Below the pieces are notes generated by a model that saw only the letters and a program-made list of their open reading frames with translations, did no database searches and was not told where the DNA came from. 9,691 nt of DNA from an uncultured Capnocytophaga sp. (lineage in GTDB: Bacteria; Bacteroidota; Bacteroidia; Flavobacteriales; Flavobacteriaceae): positions 1 through 9,691 of the forward strand of contig CAJZFM010000059.1 in assembly GCA_915070235.1 (NCBI GenBank), given 5' to 3'. Shown piece after piece: positions 1 through 5,150 of the stretch (position 1 is its first letter; every line of letters starts with the position of its first letter). A program made the translations under genes and the position numbers.

Positions 1-153
1 CCCGTTCCCACATACCCAGCTGTGAGCCCTCGCTGGCTTCTCCGAAAGAGAGGGGGCAATCCGCAAAGAGGCACGAATTTTAAGTTTATAAATTTTGTAT
101 TTTTTAGTTTGTCCCTTTAGGAAATCGGATGGGGCAGACTGGTCGGATTGGGA
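1..153. other. Gene-free left edge of the window
   Basis: I see no supportable gene here. The first 75 bases or so are clearly richer in G+C than the AT-rich stretch after them (about 78-120). They contain small inverted repeats, such as AGCC/GGCT around 27-40 and a weak TCTC/GAGA pair around 40-52. This could be the end of a repeat, a degraded gene or a structured 3' region of a transcript lying outside the window. No U-rich tail follows a strong stem, so I do not call a terminator. Confidence 0.3.
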
Positions 154-936
154 TTAAAGATTGACCTCCAAAAGGATATCAGCGATTTCCATTGCTGAGG
201 TGTGATACTTAAGGGCTGCGATTTCTTTCAGCGGGGTGCGTTTGTACTTTTCCTTAGGCGTATAGCGCTTTTGGAATTGATTCCACGAATAACTGCCTCC
301 ATAGATTTTGCTATGGATAATCCCCCAGTTCTTATGGTCATCTATGATTTTATCAAGCTCGGCGAGTTCTCGCTCTATGGCTATATCTACCGGACGGTAG
401 TGGGTGATCATATTAGGCTTTACACGCAGTTCAAAACGCCAAGGCTCAGTAAACTCGTAATAGGTTTCAAAACGGTCTTTTTGGCGATTGAAACACTCTA
501 TTTTTGCAAAATAGGCGCGTTCTTTTTGGGTGAATTTTTCCCTTTCAAGGGCTCTTTCCCATTGCCATTGACTAAAAGAGTACAATTCCTGTTTGCGAGC
601 TATGTAAACACGCTTGCCACGGCGCTTTTTCTTCTTCTGGAACTTGCGTGTATCAGCGTATTGATAGGTGTTGATTTTCTCCAAAAGTGTCGCGAAAAAG
701 TCGGCTTGCTTGCCTTGTCGCACATCTTCCCTCAGTACAAAGAAACGCACATAGCCCTTTTGGTAAGGTTTTTCTAAGGGTACAAGCGGCAGTTCACGAC
801 GTTGTTTAAAGAGTGCTTTTTGGCGTTTGATACATTCGCGCAAATACTTCTCGTGGTCTTCTCGGGCAATGCGCAGGCGAGAACGCAAATTGCGCAGGCG
901 AGAGACGCCTTCGGGGATAATATATAGATTTCCCAT
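154..936 (-). CDS. Conserved-looking, highly basic protein of unknown function (260 aa)
   Basis: I cannot assign a function. The product is 260 residues, ATG start, TAA stop, with no signal peptide or membrane segment, so it is probably cytoplasmic. It is unusually rich in Lys and Arg. An N-terminal arginine-rich helical stretch (about 10-48) is followed by a motif-like segment at 53-72 (PLEKPYQKG then VRFFVLREDV), a strongly basic patch at 98-109, a Trp/Glu-rich helix (120-143) and a second motif-like segment at 161-184 (EFTEPWRFEL, then PNMITHYRPVD). Such compact aromatic and charged blocks look like selected protein rather than chance reading. The basic patches would suit nucleic-acid or ribosome binding, but that is inference only. 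It appears monocistronic: a minus-strand terminator lies upstream at 998-1027. I found no clear -7 box between that terminator and the start; the spacer just before the ATG is a short AT-rich heptad repeat. Confidence 0.75.
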   Translation of the reverse strand: MGNLYIIPEGVSRLRNLRSRLRIAREDHEKYLRECIKRQKALFKQRRELPLVPLEKPYQKGYVRFFVLREDVRQGKQADFFATLLEKINTYQYADTRKFQKKKKRRGKRVYIARKQELYSFSQWQWERALEREKFTQKERAYFAKIECFNRQKDRFETYYEFTEPWRFELRVKPNMITHYRPVDIAIERELAELDKIIDDHKNWGIIHSKIYGGSYSWNQFQKRYTPKEKYKRTPLKEIAALKYHTSAMEIADILLEVNL

Positions 937-964
937 TGAATTAATAATTAACGTTTAATGATTA
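937..964. repeat. Short AT-rich heptad repeat next to the start of the 260-aa gene
   Basis: Four 7-base units run from directly beside the start codon of the 154-936 gene: TGAATTA, ATAATTA, ACGTTTA and ATGATTA. They share the unit type ATRATTA with the longer arrays at 1186-1227 and 2703-2744, but no TAnnTTTG box is fused to this one. It may be an A/T-rich upstream promoter element, a protein-binding site or a simple-sequence remnant. Confidence 0.45.
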
Positions 965-997
965 ATTTGCTTGGGATTTTTGAGAGAAGGACAAACA

Positions 998-1027
998 AAA
1001 AGCCCGAAGCTATCGCTCCGGGCTTTT
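998..1027 (-). terminator. Intrinsic terminator of the small minus-strand transcription unit
   Basis: A 13-bp stem (998-1010 with 1015-1027) closes a 4-base loop. Its core is GCCCG/CGGGC and it is flanked by A-runs on the left and T-runs on the right. Read as minus-strand RNA, the one imperfect position (1007 against 1018) becomes a G-U pair and the stem is followed by UUUUUGUUUGU. Read as plus-strand RNA the same position is an A-C mismatch. This favours minus-strand use, ending the transcript that starts near 1171, although some bidirectional activity is possible. Confidence 0.8.
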
Positions 1028-1051
1028 GTTGTATGATAGAGTAATGCTACA

Positions 1052-1126
1052 TCAAGCTAATACGCCACGAAGCGTTACCTTGTGCAAAGGTAATTCTACG
1101 GTAATATGTAACTTGATATATTTCAT
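1052..1126 (-). CDS. Possible small protein, 24 codons, in its own transcription unit
   Basis: This short ORF starts with ATG at 1126-1124, ends in TGA at 1054-1052, and encodes MKYIKLHITVEL followed by PLHKVTLRGVLA. I do not recognise the peptide. Support comes from context. A Bacteroidota-type -7 box (TACCTTTG, 1178-1185) lies upstream, giving a predicted leader of about 45 bases. The bases just before the ATG are purine-rich (AGCAGAAGAA). A strong terminator at 998-1027 ends the unit about 25 bases after the stop codon. No other ATG precedes it in the leader. A small hairpin, TTACCTT paired with AAGGTAA, lies inside the ORF near 1075-1093. The unit could equally be a non-coding RNA of roughly 170-190 nt with a chance ORF. 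It could also be a leader whose terminator controls read-through towards the 154-936 gene. Confidence 0.4.
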   Translation of the reverse strand: MKYIKLHITVELPLHKVTLRGVLA

Positions 1127-1177
1127 TTCTTCTGCTATTTTTATTAAGGTTAAACAATTCGTTCTTGAAATCGGGGG

Positions 1178-1185
1178 CAAAGGTA
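1178..1185 (-). promoter_or_regulatory. Bacteroidota -7 promoter box for the small transcription unit
   Basis: On the minus strand this reads TACCTTTG, a match to the TAnnTTTG element of the Bacteroidota housekeeping sigma factor. It continues into CCCCCGAT, almost identical to the sequence after the lipoprotein promoter at 2695-2702 (TATCTTTG then CCCCGAT). A heptad array abuts it upstream. I did not find a convincing TTG element at the usual -33 spacing. Confidence 0.6.
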
Positions 1186-1227
1186 ATGATTAATGTTCAA
1201 TGATTAATGATTAATAACAAATAATTA
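1186..1227. repeat. Six-unit AT-rich heptad array abutting a -7 box
   Basis: Six 7-base units run without gaps: ATGATTA, ATGTTCA, ATGATTA, ATGATTA, ATAACAA, ATAATTA, then ACA. The first unit begins on the base right after the minus-strand -7 box at 1178-1185. The same unit count, register and final unit occur at 2703-2744. The position, directly upstream of a promoter, suggests an A/T-rich upstream promoter element or a binding array for a DNA-bending or regulatory protein. Confidence 0.6.
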
Positions 1228-1306
1228 ACATATTAAAAATAAGCATCTTGTATCTTTACCCTCTCTGACTTATGGATTCCTCCTTTCCAATAGTCTTCAT
1301 ATACAC

Positions 1307-1345
1307 AAAAACTTCTCTTTACCCTGTAGGCAAAGAGAAGTTTTT
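1307..1345 (-). terminator. Strong intrinsic terminator after the lipoprotein pair
   Basis: A perfect 14-bp inverted repeat (1307-1320 with 1332-1345) closes an 11-base loop. Its core is ACTTCTCTTT/AAAGAGAAGT and it is flanked by five A on one side and five T on the other. It lies about 20 bases after the stop codon of the 1366-1977 gene and ends in a U-run on the minus strand, so it should terminate the lipoprotein transcript. The symmetry would let it work in both directions. Confidence 0.85.
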
Positions 1346-1365
1346 ACTATTTGCTAATTAGCTAT

Positions 1366-1977
1366 TTATCTTCGAACGGTTTCTGCATAGCCTTTTTTAC
1401 TTTTAAAAACACGTACAGTGCCTTCAGGAGAGTTGTTATCTGCTACCTTAACAAGGCTCGTTAGTTGAAAATTCTCTATGGCATCTCCAGTAAACTTCCC
1501 AGAGAGTGCCACCAAGTCTCCTGCTTTGTCTATAAAAAAGATAGTGAACTTATCTCCTTCTCCCGAGATAGCGGCATCTACCCCACGAGCTGCATAAGTT
1601 CCTGCTAAATGGTTTTCATAGTCTATTTTTAGCTTAGATCCATTCTGTTCATAGAATTTATAGTAGAATCCGTCAAAGTTTTTCAAAGGGTCATTCTTAC
1701 CAAGGCTGGTATGGATAAGTTCTAACTCTCCAGTGGTAAAGAGCAAACCGGGAAGTAGTGGCTGTACTATAGGAGGATTAGTACCTCCGTTGATAGTAGC
1801 TCCCCCATCAGCCATTTTTTGGATAAGGTCTTGAGAGACTACCTTGGTAACCTCTTGAGAGAAGTTGTTGTTGGTTATTCCTCCTTTGCTCTCATTGTTG
1901 TCATCTGACTTAGAGCAGGATACTACTGCAAATAAAGCACATATCGCTGTGCAAAGCGCATAAATGGTTCTTTTCAT
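1366..1977 (-). CDS. Predicted surface lipoprotein, paralogue of the upstream gene (203 aa)
   Basis: This is a predicted lipoprotein of unknown function. Residues 1-20 form a type II signal peptide, with a lipobox ending VVS-C at Cys21. After the Cys come SKSDDNNE: Lys at +3 and acidic residues at +5 and +6. This resembles the lipoprotein export signal (Lys followed by Asp/Glu) known from Capnocytophaga, which sends lipoproteins to the outer face of the outer membrane, so surface display is inferred. The body shares blocks with its neighbour (2028-2669): ING-GTNPP at about 63-69, a KFYEQ-G block, ISGEGDKFT, LSG and PEGT-R near the C-terminus. The spacer to the upstream gene is 50 bases and holds no TAnnTTTG box, so the two are probably co-transcribed. 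The pair looks like a tandem duplication followed by divergence. I cannot name a ligand or partner. Confidence 0.8.
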   Translation of the reverse strand: MKRTIYALCTAICALFAVVSCSKSDDNNESKGGITNNNFSQEVTKVVSQDLIQKMADGGATINGGTNPPIVQPLLPGLLFTTGELELIHTSLGKNDPLKNFDGFYYKFYEQNGSKLKIDYENHLAGTYAARGVDAAISGEGDKFTIFFIDKAGDLVALSGKFTGDAIENFQLTSLVKVADNNSPEGTVRVFKSKKGYAETVRR

Positions 1978-2027
1978 TTTTTATCTTTAAATTGTTGTTA
2001 TACACGATATTTTAATTAACTAATAAG

Positions 2028-2669
2028 TTAGTCACCATAAGGGTAATTTTGTTTTTTTACAGCCAATTTACTTTGGCTTACCCAAATACGTATAGTTCCT
2101 TCTGGAACCATTCTTCCTGTTGTATCTCCTGTTTTTTCTATTTTAAGAAACCCATACTGGAAATCCTTGATCCCCTCTGGGGTAACCTCGCCTGAGAGCA
2201 CAGACACATCGCGAGTTTTTATCTCCAAATCAGTAACATCCATATCCAAATAAGCAGTAAACTTGTTACCATTACCCGAAATAATAGTTCCTCTTCCTCT
2301 CGCCTGATCATTAGCAGTAATAGCTTCATTTATATAATCTGTTTTTACTTTGGTGCCTTTTTGCTCATAGAACTTGAAACGATAGCTCTCTATCTCTTGT
2401 CCTATAGGGTAACCATCATTCTCAAGACTGGTATATATCATCTCTAAGATACCTGTGGCGAATATCCCCTCTATATTGGGTGGATTGGTTCCCTCATTAA
2501 TAGTCATTCCATTAGCCTTCATCTTAGCTATATATTCCTCTGAAATAATAGCTTTGGCTTCTGCTGGAATATCAAATTGTTTCGGCTCGTTGCTATCTGA
2601 CTTAGAACAAGAAACTAAAGCAAATAAGGCGAATACCCCTGCACAGAGTGCATACATTACTCTTTTCAT
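2028..2669 (-). CDS. Predicted lipoprotein, first gene of the tandem paralogous pair (213 aa)
   Basis: This is a predicted lipoprotein of unknown function. The signal peptide (1-20) is nearly the same as that of the downstream paralogue, and the lipobox LVS-C puts the lipidated residue at Cys21. The following SKSDSNEP has Lys at +3 and Asp at +5 but only one acidic residue in that block, so the surface-export signal is weaker than in the paralogue. The mature part carries the shared blocks ING/INEGTNPPNI, FKFYEQKG, ISGNGNKFTAY, VLSGEVTPEGI and VPEGTIRIWV. Spacing is conserved through most of the length, with insertions before the LSG block. The gene has its own promoter box at 2695-2702, leaving a leader of roughly 20 bases, and it is divergent from the 2817-4130 gene. 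Both proteins may bind or process something at the cell surface, but nothing in the sequence shows what. Confidence 0.8.
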   Translation of the reverse strand: MKRVMYALCAGVFALFALVSCSKSDSNEPKQFDIPAEAKAIISEEYIAKMKANGMTINEGTNPPNIEGIFATGILEMIYTSLENDGYPIGQEIESYRFKFYEQKGTKVKTDYINEAITANDQARGRGTIISGNGNKFTAYLDMDVTDLEIKTRDVSVLSGEVTPEGIKDFQYGFLKIEKTGDTTGRMVPEGTIRIWVSQSKLAVKKQNYPYGD

Positions 2670-2694
2670 CTTCTTTATTTTAAGATTATCGGGG

Positions 2695-2702
2695 CAAAGA
2701 TA
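2695..2702 (-). promoter_or_regulatory. Bacteroidota -7 promoter box for the lipoprotein operon
   Basis: The minus strand reads TATCTTTG, a full match to the TAnnTTTG consensus, followed by CCCCGAT. The start codon of the 2028-2669 gene lies 26 bases downstream. A six-unit heptad array begins on the very next base upstream. No clear -33 TTG element is seen at normal spacing. Confidence 0.7.
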
Positions 2703-2744
2703 ATACTTAATGACTAATAATAAATGATTAATGATAAATAATTA
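2703..2744. repeat. Second six-unit AT-rich heptad array abutting a -7 box
   Basis: The units are ATACTTA, ATGACTA, ATAATAA, ATGATTA, ATGATAA and ATAATTA, followed by ACA. They match the array at 1186-1227 in unit length, number, register against the minus-strand promoter, final unit and the bases after it, although individual units differ. The array occupies the centre of a divergent promoter region between the lipoprotein pair and the 2817-4130 gene. Confidence 0.6.
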
Positions 2745-2781
2745 ACAGTTTTACCGATGAGTCTATTAGCTAATTATTTAC

Positions 2782-2789
2782 TATCTTTG
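2782..2789 (+). promoter_or_regulatory. Bacteroidota -7 promoter box for the 437-aa membrane protein
   Basis: TATCTTTG fits TAnnTTTG exactly and lies 27 bases before the ATG at 2817, implying a leader of about 20 bases. It faces away from the box at 2695-2702, so the 2670-2816 interval is a bidirectional promoter region. Confidence 0.65.
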
Positions 2790-2816
2790 CCTCTGTACTG
2801 TAATCCTTAATCTAAG

Positions 2817-4130
2817 ATGAAAAAAGTTATTCTCTTTGGTTACTTATTTTGGGCTGTTTTGGTAGCCCTTTTTATCATCACTTTTCCTGACGGTATCAAT
2901 AGCCTCGGTTGGGCGATCTATGGAGGTGGTTTTCTATTGGGATATTTCCTTTTGATTACCACCATTACCCTCATCTACTATAGTACAAAGTATAAAGCAG
3001 TCAAAATCATCAGCCTTATACTCGGCTTTGTCTTTTGTTCTGCTGTCTTTTGGTTCTCTACAGGAGAAGATACTATTGAGAATTACAAAAATGGTATTTA
3101 TGCTACTAAAATGCCTGATAAATATATGTATTGGTACGATTATCTCTGGCATATCAATGATGACCATTTCTACTCTGATCTATCTCCTAAAAAAGAGTTG
3201 GAGTTTGACGAGCAAAAGGAATATATGATTAATGGTTCCTCTAATATTTTCTTTTGTTCCAAGAACAAATTGTTTACTTATTATTATAATTCCTTAGATA
3301 ACATCCTCTTTTTCGTAAAAATAAGCTCCAAAGGAACATCAGAAGAAAGGCTGATACATACCAAAACCAAAGAAACAGAACAGAAAGGGGTCTTCTTAGG
3401 TAATTACTACATTGATTTTGATGAAAACTATTACCATACATGGTTAGTAGATAATGATACCTTAAAAAAGCCTTTGGAGGAGGTACCCCATACTGAAAAA
3501 TGGACAACTGAACAAAAGAGAACTTTCCTCTCTAAAGTACAAAAAGAAGCTACTTACTATTTTCTAAAGCATACTGACCGAAAGGATTATTACGACCTGA
3601 AAGAGTTCCCAGAGGAAGGCAACTATAAGGTCGTATTTCTATTAGAGGGAAAGTGGCAATTGGCACAGCTCTATTGTCAGAAGGAAGATTTCGCCACCCT
3701 TGAGCCAGCACGGGGCACGCACCCTCGCTTTAGGCAAGCGCTTATGGATCGCTTTACTGCGCCTCCTATATATGCTCCAGCCAAAAATCTTCGCCCTGTG
3801 TATATACACAAAAGCAGCATCTATTCACCCGATGAGGACGATCGGAAGAATACGGATCCTCAGTTTGACAACAATCATATAGTAGAGGTCTATTTCGACA
3901 TTAGCCAAGGGGATCGTATGGCCTACCTAAAGACCACTTATCTAATGCCTAAGGACTATCAGAAATTCCTCCGTGCCCCCAGCACCTTCCTGAAAAATGG
4001 AGATGAAGAAATGGAAATCTTCCATCGTGAAGCCCTCTACTGGCAAAAACAATGGGAGTATGCTATCTACTTCAATGGCAATGAGGTTTATCTTCTAATT
4101 GAAAGATATGCTAATTATTTAACTGATTAA
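2817..4130 (+). CDS. Membrane-anchored protein of unknown function (437 aa)
   Basis: I do not recognise the family. Three hydrophobic segments lie at the N-terminus (about 4-23, 33-54 and 61-80). A large hydrophilic domain of some 350 residues follows, rich in Tyr, Lys, Asp and Glu. With a Lys-Lys start and three crossings, the big domain is probably on the outer (periplasmic) side, but the topology is inferred. There is no lipobox and no catalytic motif I can name. Recognisable blocks include WHINDDHFYSD (about 111-121), EEGNYKVVFLLEGKWQLAQLY (about 266-286, charged and aromatic) and a C-terminal YFNGNEVYLLIERY. Base composition shifts from AT-rich in the first two thirds to more G+C-rich from about 3690 on, perhaps reflecting domain joining or uneven codon use. 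It has its own promoter (2782-2789), and its 3' end faces the broken nitroreductase gene. No clear terminator separates the two. Confidence 0.75.
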   Translation: MKKVILFGYLFWAVLVALFIITFPDGINSLGWAIYGGGFLLGYFLLITTITLIYYSTKYKAVKIISLILGFVFCSAVFWFSTGEDTIENYKNGIYATKMPDKYMYWYDYLWHINDDHFYSDLSPKKELEFDEQKEYMINGSSNIFFCSKNKLFTYYYNSLDNILFFVKISSKGTSEERLIHTKTKETEQKGVFLGNYYIDFDENYYHTWLVDNDTLKKPLEEVPHTEKWTTEQKRTFLSKVQKEATYYFLKHTDRKDYYDLKEFPEEGNYKVVFLLEGKWQLAQLYCQKEDFATLEPARGTHPRFRQALMDRFTAPPIYAPAKNLRPVYIHKSSIYSPDEDDRKNTDPQFDNNHIVEVYFDISQGDRMAYLKTTYLMPKDYQKFLRAPSTFLKNGDEEMEIFHREALYWQKQWEYAIYFNGNEVYLLIERYANYLTD

Positions 4131-4156
4131 TTACACGGATCGCGAAACTTCTTTCT

Positions 4157-4535
4157 TCACTTTTCATGCTTCACTTTTATGACTTCTTTGATATCTCTCC
4201 TCTTAGAATAGGCTACTGGTTTGGCATAGCCAATGCGTAGGAGAATCTGAGGATAGCATCTGGCAGAGGGGAGTTCTCTGCACAAAGAAGCATTTAGTTC
4301 AGGCACTTCACAAGGCTGGTTAAGGTAAGCATGAGCAATTCCCGCTTGGGTGAGCAGTAGCAGAAAGCGTTCAAGGGTGCGGCCTGTCTGTATCCAAGTG
4401 ACTTGGTTGAGAGTTATGACCTGAAGGCACTTGAGTAGCGGCCTTGATAAGAGTTAAGAAATCGGTATCTTGGGAGCGTCCCCTAAGGGCAACTAATGCC
4501 ATCATAAAAGTAAAGGATAACATTTTGAAGTTCAT
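4157..4535 (-). pseudogene. Nitroreductase-family remnant with its middle deleted and frame shifted
   Basis: Reading the minus strand from ATG at 4535 gives a hydrophobic leader (MNFKMLSFTFMMALVAL), then FLTLIKAATQVPSGHNSQP, which fits the FMN-binding N-terminus of nitroreductase-like flavoproteins (AA-x-xPSGHNxQPW). That frame ends in TGA around 4370. The next frame, from about 4410, gives WIQTGRTLERFLLLLTQAG, then IAHAYLNQPCEVPEL and PQILLRIGYAKP-x-SKRRDI. This matches the C-terminal flavin/dimer region of the same superfamily, up to the stop at 4157-4159. The central part, including the catalytic core, is missing, and the junction falls near 4400-4412 within CAACCAAG. An intact protein would have been an NAD(P)H-dependent flavin reductase; the leader hints at export. 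It lies directly downstream of the Crp/Fnr-like gene on the same strand, suggesting a former regulator-target pair. The family is fairly sure; the closest subfamily (Acg-like or ordinary nitroreductase) is not. Confidence 0.75.
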
Positions 4536-4536
4536 T

Positions 4537-5139
4537 TTATTTGTCTTTGTTTTTCAATGCAAAGTAACGGCGAAAAAATGTAGAAAAAATGAACTTGGGT
4601 TCATAAATGAGAATACTCAAAAAATCCTTTTGCGTATTCTGCTGAGGGCTTGGGGGGGTAATGCCTATATAAGAAGCGATATATTTTAGTGGAATATTCT
4701 GAATGAGTTTAGGATCTTTCTCCAATAGGGTACGATAGATTTCTTCAGGGGATTGTAGCAGAAATTGCGCTTCTCGTTGCATTTTCTCTATAAGCAAGTG
4801 TTCTAATATATCGGCTTTTATTTGGAGGTACTCTTGTTGCTGTATCAGGTGCTCAAGGTGTTCTCGTCCTATCTTATAAGCCGTAACATCCTTAAGGGCT
4901 TCAATAGAAAGCAGTGAGGGCTCTTGCCTAACGAAAGAAGTATAAGAAAGGCAGAACGATTCAGGAAACAAAATATCTACTGTAGTTTCCTTATCCGTAG
5001 TAGGATTATAATAGAAAAAGCGTACAATACCTTCGCTAAGGTAATACAAATAGTTTTCCACCTCACCTACACGAGTGAGGAGCTCTCCCTTGGCGAACCG
5101 TACTTCGGTAAAATATTGGCTGAAAAAATCAAGATTCAA
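4537..5139 (-). CDS. Crp/Fnr-family regulator, frameshifted in the DNA-binding helix
   Basis: The protein has the Crp/Fnr layout. An N-terminal cyclic-nucleotide-binding-type beta barrel (about 10-95) contains FAKGELLTRVGEVENYLYYL and SEGIVRFFY. A long dimer helix (about 98-125) leads to a C-terminal winged helix starting near 148 (IPLKYIASYIGITP). After Pro162 the frame goes wrong. Reading past the seven-base G run (4652-4658) one base shorter gives QALSRIRKRIF and a TGA at 4617-4619. This is the classic family ending and makes a 173-residue protein. As it stands the protein has an unrelated 38-residue tail to 200 and lacks the recognition helix, so it should not bind DNA normally. The start must be TTG: an in-frame TAA lies two codons upstream and no ATG occurs before Met120. 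It starts 11 bases after the stop of the 5151-5579 gene. The frameshift could be a sequencing error, a phase-variable state or true decay. Confidence 0.85.
   Translation of the reverse strand: MNLDFFSQYFTEVRFAKGELLTRVGEVENYLYYLSEGIVRFFYYNPTTDKETTVDILFPESFCLSYTSFVRQEPSLLSIEALKDVTAYKIGREHLEHLIQQQEYLQIKADILEHLLIEKMQREAQFLLQSPEEIYRTLLEKDPKLIQNIPLKYIASYIGITPPSPQQNTQKDFLSILIYEPKFIFSTFFRRYFALKNKDK
4652..4658. repeat. Run of seven G that carries the frameshift
   Basis: This mononucleotide run (C7 on the coding strand) sits exactly where the Crp/Fnr-like protein loses its family-consistent reading. Six C would restore an ORF ending QALSRIRKRIF. Runs of this kind are prone to strand slippage and also to sequencing error. 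Confidence 0.85.
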
Positions 5140-5150
5140 GGCTTAAAAGA

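Noticed and set aside
1..60. G+C-rich edge sequence as an insertion-sequence end or structured RNA
   Set aside because: Only short, weak inverted repeats are visible and the left side is cut off by the window edge, so no family can be supported.
202..777. Plus-strand ORF of 191 codons
   Set aside because: It lies opposite the 154-936 gene, whose product has protein-like motif blocks; the plus-strand translation is hydrophobic and low in coherent motifs, as expected of an antisense shadow.
1085..1092. A second TACCTTTG on the minus strand
   Set aside because: It lies inside the 24-codon ORF as one arm of a small hairpin (TTACCTT/AAGGTAA), has no heptad array, and would give a transcript with no ORF; not called as a promoter.
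1251..1345. Plus-strand promoter-like TATCTTTA with a 29-codon ORF (ATG near 1272) running into the terminator
   Set aside because: The box lacks the final G of TAnnTTTG, and the ORF runs through the terminator stem with no ribosome-site candidate; kept only as a possible eroded promoter.
937..1365. tRNA, CRISPR array or riboswitch in the 429-bp stretch
   Set aside because: I found no tRNA-like T-arm sequence, no spaced identical direct repeats of CRISPR length, and no riboswitch core; the heptads are too short and contiguous for CRISPR.
4444..4689. Plus-strand ORF of 81 codons spanning the end of the Crp/Fnr gene and the nitroreductase start
   Set aside because: It overlaps two better-supported minus-strand genes and has no promoter or recognisable motif.
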